Source: Collybia mongolica
Taxonomy: Eukaryota; Basidiomycota; Agaricomycetes; Agaricales; Clitocybaceae
Reading direction: 5' to 3'
Assembly: GCA_013420905.1 (NCBI GenBank)
Contig: JAAXNY010000008.1
Span: 3,574,272-3,638,271, forward strand
Length of the DNA stretch: 64,000 nucleotides
Below the pieces are notes generated by a model. That model ran no database searches and was not told the origin of the DNA. It saw only the letters and a program-made list of their open reading frames with translations. How positions within the stretch are numbered: position 1 is the first letter of the stretch; every line of letters begins with the position of its first letter. Below are positions 11,526 to 22,867 of the stretch, in pieces. A program made the position numbers and the translations under genes.

Positions 11526-13169
11526 GGTTCACCATCCACACCAACATTGCCATCACTGATCAGAGCCTGTCACTGCATGTTGAAGCTTGTACCATCAATC
11601 AACCAATCACACAGTGAACCACTGTGCCAATATGTGTGCCACTTGTCAAAATCACATCAGCCCATCACATGGATGTACTTATTGTATTACCAAGGCTATT
11701 GTTTGACCCTGAGACATGTGGCAGCAATAGCAGTACATAGTGGCATTGTGTAGTTTAGGTATATAGTAGCCACCACTTGGTAGGGGAATCCTTAGATTGA
11801 TCTCTTAGGATTTCCCCTACAGGGGAGTATTTTAGACTTGTACTTATGACAATATACTTAGGATTTCCACTCTCAGTTGGAAGTTGGCTGACTTGTGATC
11901 ATGCATGCTTTGACTTAGGGTTGCCCTGATACCATCAGAATGGTACAAGCACACTTGGTGGCTTTAATTGGATAGGTCTGAAGTCAGCTCTGAGTGGTTA
12001 TATTTCATCTCCCTCCTTCCTCAGCCCATGGATTGCTTAGGAATCTTTTGTATCATACTTTTACATACCTCCCCTACATATTCTTGACTTAAAGTGTATT
12101 TATATGATGTATATCTGGTCAGATATGTTGAAAATACTCACTTTAAACATCCATTCTTGTTTTTCCTTCTCTCCAAGGCCAATGGGGCATCACCAACTTC
12201 ATGTAAGTGATGCTTGGAGTCTATTACATATATATATACTCATTTTATGTCATGTTTTGCTGTGGGGATGTCTCACAGATATGTCATGACACCCTCAACA
12301 ATACTATATTGATTCTTCTCCCCACATTTGTTTTATAACCACAGACACACATAATCCATGCAATATCACTATATTACTATACTAGTGACTATCTACAACA
12401 ATACCTATGGCTAAAGTGTCCACTTTAAATGTGGAGAGCTCCAGATCTGTCAAAATACAAATCTATGTCCATATTCTTTCCTAGAATAGCTGAGGGGGAT
12501 TTCATTGGATAAAATATATGTAAGTATATGAAGTATTATGATACACAAAAAAAATTAGGAAGAAAAACCTAGGAATAGTGAACATAGTGAGCTCACTGTG
12601 AGAAACAGCAAGTATAAGGGGGCCAAGCAATGCTTCTGATGGTGGGCAGTAGGGTGGGAATGATGTGTGGCACTGACTGATGTGCTTGTTCCAAAAATGT
12701 TGTTGACATCTTATTCATTTTTGGAATGACATCCAAAGCTCTTCTCACCAATCTATCCCATTCCTGTCCCCCAAGGGGCAGGGAAACAGTCAATGTAGGT
12801 AGAATAATATTATTGAACCTTAAATATGTTTTTTCCATATATGGATGTATGCCCTGTAGTGAACATGACCCAAATTACAGTGCTGGGCACCCATCCAGCA
12901 TTGCTGACTATTGTTGATGCACTGCCACCCCATCAATAATGGAGATTATATTTTTGGAACAAAAACATGAGGAAAAACATGTAAAATAACATATCAATGT
13001 GTAAATGGAGTTTTAACATTTGCCCATTTGGAACCCTGCAGTTAAGCATAGCAATTTTTTATATCAGATTCTACTCTAATTTACAGTCCTGCATGTACCA
13101 CATAAGGTAGTAAGAGTACTGTACATTATATATCATCTTGCCAAGCTTGGGTGCTTGTCTTCTTTCAGA
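11526..13169. other. Repeat-derived filler inside the DIRS-like element
   Basis: No coding feature is supported. Bases 11700-11760 resemble the LTR-like stretches at about 31690-31750 and 31950-32010 (a CCCTGAG.CATGTGGCA.CAAT core). CG dinucleotides are nearly absent. The expected reverse-transcriptase palm region is replaced by this sequence, which suggests an unrecognised nested insertion plus deletion. Confidence 0.4.
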
Positions 13170-13397
13170 TAAGCTTGCATACCTTTCCAATGGTTGGATG
13201 CTTGGTACCAGAAGACTAAATGTACATTGTATGAACTCCAGGAGCTTACAGGCTTCCTACAGTTTACTTTGCAAGTGATTCCAAACTCAAGCACATTTAT
13301 TCAGTATCTATTTGACTTCTCTACATCATTTACTTCCCCCTTCATAATCTGTCACATTCCCAAATCTGCTGCAGCTAATATTCATTGGTGGCAAGTA
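13170..13397 (+). pseudogene. DIRS-like RT thumb/connection remnant
   Basis: The frame from about 13194 reads CTLYELQELTGFLQF followed by QVIPNSSTFIQYLFDFSTSF and ANIHWW. This matches the connection between reverse transcriptase and RNase H of DIRS-like elements ('T-x-R-E-L-Q-S-L-x-G-x-L-x-F-x-x-x-V-I-P-x-G-R-x-F-x-x-x-L'). It stops exactly where the Tc1 element is inserted (TA at 13396-13397). Confidence 0.6.
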
Positions 13398-13607
13398 CAG
13401 TGGCTCAAAAAACTGCCCCAATGTTTGTACATTTTTGAAAGATCAATATGGTATGAAGTGCTGACATAAGCAGGGGACCTGGGGTAATTATGTAAGATAC
13501 TATGACATCGTGGCTTTCCAATGGACCCTGGATCATGTGATTTGGATCAATATCCATTAAGCTATAAGCCAAACAAAATGGTTACTTATTGGGGCAGTTT
13601 TTTGACC
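13398..13607 (+). repeat. Left terminal inverted repeat of Tc1 copy 1
   Basis: The outer end starts with CAGTGGCTCAAAAAACTGCC. The inner end is a reversed version of the same AAAAAACTGCCCCAAT block. The whole repeat is mirrored at 14795-15005. Confidence 0.9.
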
Positions 13608-13758
13608 CTTATCTTATTTTCCATTATTCTGGCATTTATGATCCAATGCAAGAACATTATGGACTGTGGGAAGAATAAACAATGTCATGTGACTTTATTT
13701 GTATCAATTTGACATGTTGGAATTGGTTCAATCATCTTCTTGACCTCTTACCACCATC

Positions 13759-14778
13759 ATGAAAGCCATTTCTACTGCTCAGCACAATACTGTTGTTTCT
13801 CTCCTCAATGAGGGCTATTCTCAGCGTCAAATCAAGGAGAAAACTGGTCTAGGGAAGGGTACCATCAGTAGGATCAGCAAAGATGTGGATGGAAACAAAG
13901 AAAACAACCTTGGTGGCCGCCCCTCCAAGCTGTCTGTTCGTGACAAACAGTCAATTATTCGTCAAATCAAGTCAGGGAAGCTTGATAATGCAGTTCAGGC
14001 TACCCAATTCATCAATGGCATCATCCCCAATCCTGTCACACCCCAGACAGTCAGAAATGCACTCAAGGAAAATCAATTTTATGCTGCTACAAAGAGGAAA
14101 GCTCCTCTTCTCAAACGAGCCCATCGCATCTGGCGTCTCCAGTTTGCAAAATATCATGAAAGCTGGACTGTGGAGGACTGGAAAAGGGTTCTATGGACAG
14201 ATGAGACCAAAATCAATAGGATTGGGTCAGATGGAAAGGTTTATGTCTGGAAACAAAGGGGAGAACCACCATCTGATAGAACAACATCACCTACTGTCAA
14301 ACATGGAGGAGGAGGAAACCTCATGGTATGGGGTTGTATGGGGTGGAATGGAGTGGGAAAGCTCATAGAGGTGCAGGGGAACATGGACAAGGTTCAATAC
14401 TGTGAAATTTTGGAGAGTGGAGTTCAGGAAAGTTTTGAGAAGTTGGAAATGGTGGATGGCGAGCGCTACTTTCAGCAAGATAACGACCCCAAACACATAT
14501 CTGGACTGGCCACACAGTGGTTTGAAGACAACAACATTCAAGTCCTTGGCTGGCCTGCCCAATCCCCTGACATGAATCCAATAGAACACCTTTGGGAACA
14601 TCTCAAGCGCCGTCTTAAAGAATATCCGACACCACCCAAAGGAGTACATGAGTTGTGGGATAGATTGGCTGAAGAGTGGGGTGAAATTCCACCAGAGGTA
14701 TGCCAAAACCTGATAGAAAGTATGCCCAGGCGGATACAAGCAGTTATAAAGGCAAAAGGTGGTCATACAAAGTATTAG
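13759..14778 (+). CDS. Tc1-type transposase (copy 1)
   Basis: A single uninterrupted frame of 339 aa, normal for Tc1/mariner. Residues about 1-60 form a helix-turn-helix (QHNTVVSLLNEGYSQRQI, GKGTISRI) with a GRPS AT-hook-like link, followed by a second HTH. The catalytic triad is complete: D in LWTDETK, D in YFQQDNDPKH, and E in PIEHLWEHLK, with 34 residues between the second Asp and the Glu (DD34E). The family cuts and pastes DNA at TA sites. The gene has no stop or frameshift, so the copy may be active or recently so. Its ATG lies about 360 bp inside the left end. CGT codons at Arg-22, Arg-60 and Arg-65 are preserved here but changed in the second copy. Confidence 0.92.
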   Translation: MKAISTAQHNTVVSLLNEGYSQRQIKEKTGLGKGTISRISKDVDGNKENNLGGRPSKLSVRDKQSIIRQIKSGKLDNAVQATQFINGIIPNPVTPQTVRNALKENQFYAATKRKAPLLKRAHRIWRLQFAKYHESWTVEDWKRVLWTDETKINRIGSDGKVYVWKQRGEPPSDRTTSPTVKHGGGGNLMVWGCMGWNGVGKLIEVQGNMDKVQYCEILESGVQESFEKLEMVDGERYFQQDNDPKHISGLATQWFEDNNIQVLGWPAQSPDMNPIEHLWEHLKRRLKEYPTPPKGVHELWDRLAEEWGEIPPEVCQNLIESMPRRIQAVIKAKGGHTKY

Positions 14779-14794
14779 ATAGAAAATTAATAGA

Positions 14795-15005
14795 GGGTCA
14801 AAAAACTGCCCCAATGAGTAATCATTTTGTTTGGCCTATAGCTTAATGGGTTTTGATCCAAATCACATGATCCAGGGTCCATTGGAAAGCCACGATGTCA
14901 TAGTATCTTACATAATTACCCCAGGTCCCCTGCTTATGTCAGCACTTCATACCATATTGATCTTTCAAAAATGTACAAACATTGGGGCAGTTTTTTGAGC
15001 CACTG
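14795..15005 (-). repeat. Right terminal inverted repeat of Tc1 copy 1
   Basis: Reverse complement of 13398-13607 over about 210 bp with few differences. It is followed by the TA target duplicate. Confidence 0.9.
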
Positions 15006-15007
15006 TA

Positions 15008-15511
15008 TTCAGTTCACACTGGAATGGTGTGATGGTTATATTGCCTTCTTTACCATCAATTACTGTCCACACAGATGCTAGTGGCCATCAAGGTTTAGGT
15101 GGAGTAATCAGTGACCAGTGGTTTTCTGTTTGAGCCCCTTACCAACATCACATTCATGATATCCAGTTCAAGTAAATCCTTGCAACTCAGCATGCAATCC
15201 TTTGCTGGGGTGACTCATGGAGTAGTCACCACACCACCCTCTGCAACAATGAAGTGGTTGTCTCATAATTGAATTTGGGTACCTGCAAGTCCCCTTATGC
15301 CCTGCCAGTGCCTCAAGCAATTATCATGCTAGTGGCTTGTCTCAAATTCTCTTCCTCTTCTGTTTGGATTCCTACTGAAGAGAATGTGCTTGCTGATGCC
15401 AATTCTCATTTTCAGTACACCAAACTATCCCAGCTTGCTCCACACCTTCCCCCCAGGTTCTCATTACCAAAATCCCACCTCACTGCTATGAAGCACACTC
15501 TAACATGTTAA
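15008..15511 (+). pseudogene. DIRS-like RNase H remnant
   Basis: Joining through two frame breaks, the translation reads TVHTDASGHQGLGGVISDQW, then HDIQFKEILA with a short break, then a PTEENVLADANSHFQYTKLSQLAP end. This is the RNase H domain of DIRS/Ngaro-like elements, including the first catalytic Asp (TDAS) and the late 'N-x-x-A-D-x-x-S-R' segment, with NSH in place of SR. It continues the reading of 13170-13397 across the Tc1 insertion. A tyrosine recombinase, expected next in the family, is not visible after 15511. Confidence 0.6.
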
Positions 15512-16620
15512 ACCATGCCACTTTTTACATCTGCCATGGTCTCACATCCAGTACCTGAAAGACCTAATCTTCAGGTCAGAAGTCCTTTATTGGCTTCACC
15601 CACCTCCACCCCAATCTCTTGGATGAGCCAGGGGAGTTCTTGCCTGCTATGGGTAGGTCCATTATTGGGTGGATCCACTCCCTTGGAGGTCACAGACTTG
15701 GGCCCAGGGCCATTAGAAGCTACCTCTGCTGTTCATTCCCTCGATATTGATGAGAAAATCCCCTTTGCAGCCTGTGAGGGGCTGCATCACACCGAGTGCC
15801 CAGAGGGGAGGGTGGCATGGATGGTGATACTCAACCACACAGGGAAGGGGGCACCTAAGGGCTAAGCAGGCTTTGTCACAAGGGAAGGATCCAGGCCTAG
15901 TTTATTGCAAAGGGGATGGCCCCATCTACATAGGTACACTAGAAAAATACTATGGAAAAATATTTGAAGCCTATATCAGCCTGCTAGGGCTGTACAAATA
16001 GTACAGGGGTAAACTGTCAGTAAGGAGTAAACTACTAACTGCAAAAGGGGTAAGGGATATGTCACAAGGTAGGTAGAGTTATGCTGAGGTAGTCTCAAGG
16101 TGTATGGCAGCATATAGGTATCTATATGATAATGCAAGGTGTACCTGAGCACCTAGATGTGGGGCACATATGCACTCCCCTTACATATTAGCACATTCCT
16201 TGTGTGCCTTATTTGTCCAGCATTGGGAATCCTAGGATCCCCAATAACCTGGTCAGTCTAGGACAAAGCCAACTCTATTCCTCAATTTCCCCAAATTTTT
16301 TTTTCATGTAGGTCTAGCACAATCAACCCTAGGTCGTATTTATAATCAGAAGCCACCTATTATCACCAACTTGTCCAAATTCACAACTGGCAATCATACA
16401 AGCAACAGCTCAAAAAGGGCTTACCGCAAACACACAGACCCCAACACCCAACACAAGCCCCCAAATACATACGAAATAAATTATCATTCGACTTCACGAC
16501 AACGACAACACAAAATGCAACAGGCAAGGTGAATTAATGCAAGTAGATCTATATCATATACTTCTCAAAAAAAAAAAAAAAAAGCAAATAAGGAAAACCG
16601 CCAAACCCACCATCCCTCAC
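15512..16620. other. Repeat-derived flank without a recognisable gene
   Basis: There are short open frames only. The low CG content continues to about 16300 and then returns to normal just before the Pff1-type gene. An A-run lies at 16568-16583. Confidence 0.45.
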
Positions 16621-16624
16621 ACCC

Positions 16625-19600
16625 TCACACCGTCAAAATCCCACCCACACACCCCATAAGCAGCGCATCCACCGTGCCCCCCATCCTCCACTCCACCCAC
16701 GCATCCAATTTCTCAAACAGCCGCATCGCGACCCCGCCCTGCTCCTTGACCGCCTTCTTCCCCGGCCACATGCCCCCCTCCTGCAGCCCTACAAAGTTGA
16801 TCACCAAGCCGCCGCCCCCGTCCCCTCCTACAGTCGCCTCATCGAGCTTGACGACGAGGTCGACAGACCAGGTGTCTTTCCCGTAAAACGACGCTTCTTT
16901 GATGAGGTGCCGCGCGCGCTCGGCGGGCGGGTTATCGTCCAGGTTCCATTTGAACACGTGAGCGTCGAAGGCGATGACTGCGTGGGCATTCAGTCAGAGT
17001 TATGTATGCGATGAGGCGGGGAGGAGGGGAGGAGGGGGGGGAAGAGCTTACCTGTCCATATGAGCCCGGGGTGGCTGATCTCCAACGTCAGACTCCGCGT
17101 CCCAGCAGCCAAGTCCTTCACATCATTCACGGCGGAGATCGTAAACTTGCTTTCAGCAGTCCAGGGCGAGACGTAGCCCGGCTCGACCGGGAAGGACACC
17201 TTGTACGGCGTCAAGAACTGCGGAAAGGGAAGGGGGGGGGTAGAGGCGGGCGGTCAGGGGATTTACTATATGCATGATGGGGGTATGGAGCACTCACGGC
17301 AGAGAAAGGGTATAGCGAATCCCAATCCGAGTTGTAATCATCCATGACTACAGGGACCAGCGCCGCGTCCGACGCCGCCAGAGGCGCAAACTCTTTCACG
17401 ATATCATTCACCAAGAGCTCGAACCCCGGCGCGCCGTCCGCAGCGGCGACATGCAGCGACTGCTCATGCGTCGTCACCTACAACCAGCCCCAAAAAAAAA
17501 AAAAAAAAACACACAAAAAAACAAAAACTCCAATCAGCAAAAAACATCCCTCAAAAATCAACCAAACCAAACCAAACCAAACCAAAAAAAAAAAAAAGAA
17601 ACGTACATTCTCCAAATGCAAGATGAACACCCTCTTCTGGTGCATCCCATCAAACGGCACCCTCATCGCAAACACCGCCATCGCAACCGCCGTCACCACG
17701 CCCATATACACCACCCCGCGCCTCAACGCCCTCGGCCCAAACCTATGCGAAAACGGCAGCACCAACGGGAGCGCCTGCGCCCCGATGACCGACACGATCG
17801 TCGCGATTATATTATCCGCCGGCGCGTCCGCCCCGATCCGACCCGTCTACCCCCAAAAACACCATCAATCAGCCCAACCCGCCAACACCCAAGCCCATAC
17901 AGGGGGGGGGGGGGAAACTAGGACGCGAAACGCACCAACGGCACAAAAACCTCCACCACAGGGATAAGCAGCAGCACGCCCCCCAGCAGCGGGAACGCCG
18001 CGCCCACCGCATACGTCACCAGCGCGATATCCCTCATCCCCCCCGTGATCACGCGGTTCATCATCAGCGCGAGCAGCAGCGGCAGCGCCGAGAGGAAGAA
18101 CACCGCGGCCGACCCGACGCCCGCCATCTGGCCCGCGAACGCAAACGCCGCCTGCATCAGCAGCAGCGCCGTAAACGCCGTCTGCTCTCGCACCGGCCCC
18201 ACCAGCACCTGTGATAGCAGCGCCCCTGCAAAAAACAGACCGACCCACCCCGACCGTTAGCACATGCGCATACAGCCTCGCGGGGGGAAGGAACACGACG
18301 TACCGAGGACCGCCGCGGGCCCGTACAGCGCAATCGCAGAGTACTGGCTCGCGAACCAGCTCATGCTCTTCCCGAGCACCCGCTGCATCACCAGCGCCAC
18401 CACGTTCGGCACCACCACGCTCCCCACGATCCCCGCGACCACCGCCACCGCGCCGCGCCGCTGCTCCCCCCACACCCCGCGGGCCCGCTTCATCGCGGCT
18501 GGCGCCGCGTCCACGTACGTCAGCCTTACGAACGCCAGGGACGTGGCTAAAAGCGCCGAGTAGAGTATCTTCGCGGTGGTGAAGGAGTAGATGAAGAAGA
18601 ACCCGAGGTAGGAGAAGAAGACCGTCGTTGGCGGTGTGTATTCTGTCAGCGTGGGGATGGGGGACCCGGGTGCGGAGAGGTAGTGGAGGAGTGCGAGTGT
18701 GTTCTCTGCCATGTTCTGGGTGGTGGTTTAGGGCGGGGAGCTTGTGATGGATGTGGGCTTACTTGGGCTACGCCTGCCTGGATGTTCTCCACCAGATCCT
18801 GTCGGAATTCCTGTTAGACGTTTGGATAGTGCTGAAAGGGATGTACGAACTTTACGCATGTGGTACAGGTAACTATTACCGATGATCGCCATCTATTCCA
18901 TCGTCAAAGTTCACTCGCATGCTGGCAAGACGAAGGAGTAAACTCACATCGAGTCCCGTCACGTTCAAGTACTGCTCAAACTGCCGAAAATCGGTGCTTT
19001 TGCGAACAAATCAGGATTCGGGTATCGCACAACATGAAAGAGCATACTCGGACAGGATAATCCCAGAGCTGAAAATATCATGCGCGAATATCGTACCAAA
19101 CGGCCTGACAAAAGAAAAAAAAAAACAGTCGTCAAAACCCAAGAGGACGCGCGAAGAACCAGAATTGAAGAGTACCTCGGAACATGCGAGTACGCCATGA
19201 TCATCTCTTCCGACGTCGCTTGGAACAATATCTCGCGTCCCGTCGTGCCAGCAGCTTCAGGCGAATCAGTACATACCCTCTCGCAGTCCCAACAAACACC
19301 ACCTCACCTTCGAGATTAATCGCCGCCCGTATCCTTACAAAAAAAAAAAAAAAAACAAAAAAAAAACGTTAGACCCAGACTCCCAACTCTATCAAAGCGA
19401 CATACGTGGGCGCGACCGGATGCTGTGTCGAGAACAAATGAGACCCATCCTGCAACGATTCCTCGGCATGGTTGAACACTAAAACCCCGAATTCATAAGC
19501 CGACAAAAAAAAAAAAGCAAACGGGTGCACACGGGACACAACTCACAAAACACGATCGCATGTTTCGGCTCCCAGCCCGGGGTATTCACCAGCACGCGCA

Positions 19601-20340
19601 TGCACTCCAACATCACCCCGACCGAGATCGCGTCGTCCGCCGCCCCCGGGCTCGGCAACGTGCTGTCCAAATGCGAGTTCACCAGCACCGCATGCGCCTT
19701 CCCCTCCGGCGTCCCGTCCGAGATCCGCACAACAATATTCGTCAGGTCCACATACGTCTTGTACAGCCTCTTATTCATCATGTCAAACCTGCAAAACCCA
19801 TCAGAGCCTCAGTACAGAGATATACCGCGAGTGGGTTCGTGTGTAATAACGAACGCACCGATGGCTCCCGCTGCCCTCCTGCCGCCAAACCTCGCACTCG
19901 AGCTTGCGCCCCGTCGCAGCGACCACCTCCTCGCAGTTCCGGCGCACCAGCTCGGCCTGCTCGACCATCCACGCATCGGCCAGGGCATGCTCGTATGTCC
20001 CCACGGTCCTATACCCAATACCCTCCGAAAGGTGCTCCGCATACCCAAGAATCCGCGCCTCCGAAATCTGCGGCAGCCCCGTACTCGGGTTCGTCCTACA
20101 ACCGGCACGAACGGTTCAGCTAACGGTACGCCGTCCCGACATACAAATGTCGATGCTTACAGTTCGGTCAAGGGGCTGGGAAGTGCTGCGGACAAATGAA
20201 CGCCCAAAACTTAAAGTTGGAAAGAGGGATCAGGTACCGTAATGCTGCTTCAAGGCTAGGTAAGGCGCGCCAATAAGGACCGGGGAGATGGCAATAAGAG
20301 AGCGAAAGGGGCCCCAACGGGAGCGAGGGCGAGGGCTCAT
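16625..20340 (-). CDS. Pff1-type vacuolar membrane protease (M28 peptidase)
   Basis: Seventeen exons join in phase on the minus strand: 20340-20238, 20185-20161, 20095-19859, 19788-19547, 19478-19406, 19330-19308, 19254-19176, 19104-19048, 18996-18948, 18892-18851, 18798-18763, 18715-18304, 18225-17936, 17846-17607, 17477-17298, 17217-17052, 16977-16625. The product is 868 aa. An N-terminal signal anchor (about residues 12-30) precedes an M28 metallopeptidase domain with zinc-ligand motifs NSHLDS (His about 161), GAADDA (Asp about 173) and NHAEE (about 206-209). From about residue 323 a long multi-pass membrane region follows, then a C-terminal lumenal domain of about 230 residues. This layout is that of yeast Pff1 (YBR074W), a vacuolar multi-spanning protease of unknown substrate. 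Several introns contain long T-runs on the coding strand. All motifs expected of an active enzyme are kept. Confidence 0.88.
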
Positions 20341-20707
20341 GGTGGTTGAAGAGAGAGAGCCGCGTGTAGCCCTGAAAAAAGATCCAACCGGTTATTCAGG
20401 CGCCAGAAAGTTAAAAGAACCCGAGTCGCTCGTTTTGGGAAAAAAAACGGGCCGCCTAACCCCCAACTCCACAACTGATCACGGGCTGCCAAGCTGCCCT
20501 CTGAAAGTATGCATACATAGTAATTTTTGTTTACTTTGGGGTGCAAGATGGCTCATGTAAGAGTATGTAAGAGGAACATGCACTTGGGGTTCGGTTGGAG
20601 TAGAGTGGGGTGGGTATTTCGACTCGCTTCTCGAACTCAATGACGTAGGTCCCCGATCGGAGAGATCGTCGCAACACGTGGACCTTCAAAGCTTCATACC
20701 CTACTCC
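20341..20707. other. Upstream region of the Pff1-type gene
   Basis: No gene is supported. This short stretch separates the protease start from the Plavaka element and must hold the protease promoter if that lies upstream of the ATG. Confidence 0.4.
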
Positions 20708-20710
20708 TAT

Positions 20711-20724
20711 CACAGCACAAAGCC
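20711..20724 (+). repeat. Left TIR of Plavaka element
   Basis: CACAGCACAAAGCC, preceded by TAT. It matches the right end with one mismatch in 14. Confidence 0.8.
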
Positions 20725-21042
20725 TGAGATATCCCGGCACGTGAAACGTGAGAAAAGTTCAAGTATTTCGCCAGATATCCTTGCATATCAACTGAAATAC
20801 CCCGCACGGAATATTTCCAGGTTATTACTCATAACTTGGACATTTTCTGATAATTTCGCTTGTCATTTCGCCAGAGTTTCGCCAAACATATCACGACCAC
20901 ATTTACTATACCCAGCGCGCATGCGGGGATCGCTCCCTCCGTTTGCTCTGCCAATGCCAATCCATGACGAGGAAACAACTATATATTATTAGCTTTAACT
21001 ACGTATACATCTGACAGCTGTCAAGAACAGTGATGGGAAAAA

Positions 21043-22841
21043 ATGGTTACATGTGATCCTCGCAAACGAACGCGTCGCGTCAACCTTCCTGTTATCTCAA
21101 TAAAGTGCGATTCAACAATGAACGAGAGCTCCGCTCCTGCAACAAGCAGTCCATGTGAACCTACCTCATTTACAACCACCGGGACGCAGTCGAAGACCAA
21201 AGCAAACGCTAGCGTATTCCTGGCAACCTTGAACAAACACGACACGAGAATCAATACACTTGAAATTGACAATGAAGAGCAAGAATTGAGGATTCAAAGA
21301 CTTACTGATGAAAATAAAGTGATACGACAAGAACTTGATCTCCTCAAGCGGACCGTGGCTATGCAACAGAAAGCTCAGGCCTCAGCAGATGGTCGACTGG
21401 GTGTATTGGAAGCGGATCAGCTTGCGATGAGAGAAAAAGATGGTGATGATAGCGAGAGCTCCGAGGGCGACGATGGAGAAGAAGTGGTGACTGATATGAC
21501 GGCGCGCGAGCGCAAGGCGATTGAGGAAAGTTTGTCCGCGTTCTCTGATCCAAGTTTAAAGGTGTGTCAAAACCGCAATGTGCACATAGAAGAATACTCA
21601 CGAAATAATCAGGAACTTACCCGTTTTGCATTTTCCACCAAACTGAACCTCGCGAAGCTCCTACCAAAAAATCTCCCATGGTACCCCGAAAGCCCTGACA
21701 AGATGACCTGGCCGCGAATTACAGGGACTGATGACCCAGTGCTCCGTTTCCGATGGGACAAGGCCTGGGATCACGAAGACAACTTTTACTCCATTCGCAT
21801 GATTATCGCATATATGAATCACCACGGCAGCAAGCTTGTACCAGCCGCTTCGGGAGCCTTGTCCAAGATCAGCTCTGATGACCTTCAGAAGCGGGTCATC
21901 GAGAAATTCACGAGCCTGCAGAAAGGCCTCCGAGATGGAGGTTATCTGAATTCACGGAACGAGCGAATTATTGCCAAGGCGGCCGAGGCATCAGCTCCCA
22001 GTGACGAGGTGCAACCAGAGGCGGGCGAAGATGCCGCGATGCAAATAAAGCTCGAGGGAAAAGCGAAGAGGTCGAAGGTATCGGTTCTGGCTAGTCGTGC
22101 CGGAGGGGTAAGTTCAATATTGTTTCATGCTGGAGTTTATTGACATTCAGTCATAGAAACTGGAGGTGAGGATGAGAAAGCGTGAAAAACTACCGCCCAA
22201 TTCCCCATACCGCGACAAGAAGTACGATGCTGCATTCACAAGAAAGCTCATGTCAGATGATGAGGATGAATTTGACGCAAACGGTGCAAAAACAGCAAAT
22301 TTTGTCTCACACGCTCCAGCCTATTGTAGCAAAGAGGCAAGTCAGATAAAATTTAGGCTTTACTTAGACTAACATACCCAATTGGCTGCAGCTGAAGGAC
22401 CTGTTTGCTGCTGTGGATGCTGCACCAGACCCAGATGGCTCTGCACGTTACACACGCCGTGTGATTGGACCCATTTGTGATGAGCCACCGAAGGTTGGGA
22501 AAAAGATAGAATTGAAGGCCCGGCGGTGGATGATTGACCCAGATTGGCTTGTGAAGGAGGAGAATCAAAAGTATGATATCGAGGCCCGGATTGTGGACAA
22601 TGGTAAGGCCTGGGGCGATGATGAAGATCCCGAGGTGCTGTTGGCGAAGCGAGAAAGATTGAAGGCAGATAAAAAAGTTATTGCAGACGGGAAAAAGAGG
22701 AAAACGATGGATGCTGCTGTAGAAAAAGAGACAAAGAAAGCGAAAACCAGCAAGGGTAGAAAGGGTGTGAAACCAAACAAGGCACGGGCAAGTTCCTCGG
22801 CTGTGAACGAGGATGATGGTGACGATGACAACAGTGACTGA
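21043..22841 (+). CDS. Plavaka-element accessory gene: acidic coiled-coil protein
   Basis: Three exons join in phase: 21043-22107, 22157-22336, 22392-22841, giving 564 aa. Starting at the second ATG (21118) would give 539 aa, and that start looks more natural because a Ser/Thr-rich tail follows. An optional 51-nt intron at about 21562-21612 would also keep the frame. Residues about 75-120 form a coiled coil with leucine heptads, followed by an acidic stretch. The middle part (KNLPWYPESPDKMTWPRITG and onward) is well ordered, and the C-terminus is Lys-rich with likely nuclear localisation signals. Intron 2 uses a GC donor (GAG|GCAAGT). I do not recognise a named domain. Its position within the TIRs and convergent to the transposase makes it the element's second gene. 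A role in DNA binding or transposase regulation is inference only. Confidence 0.7.
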
Positions 22842-22867
22842 CATGTGAACATTCCTTGCTTACTGTA

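Larger units (their letters stand above)
13398..15005 (+). mobile_element. Tc1-type DNA transposon, copy 1
   Basis: A 1,608-bp element is flanked by TA (13396-13397 and 15006-15007). Both ends carry long inverted repeats of about 210 bp (13398-13607 and 14795-15005) starting CAGTGGCTCAAAAAACTGCC. One transposase gene lies between them. It interrupts the DIRS-like retroelement between its RT connection and RNase H parts, so it is younger than that element. A copy of the same length lies at 61643-63250 and differs at only seven positions across the transposase gene, all transitions. Confidence 0.93.

Noticed and set aside
14287..14814. 175-codon minus-strand frame inside Tc1 copy 1 (also in copy 2)
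   Set aside because: It is antisense to the catalytic region of the transposase, and its conservation follows from copy identity.
17865..18473. 202-codon Gly/Ala/Arg-rich minus-strand frame
   Set aside because: It is an alternative frame of the membrane-domain exons of the Pff1-type gene, whose conserved frame is different.
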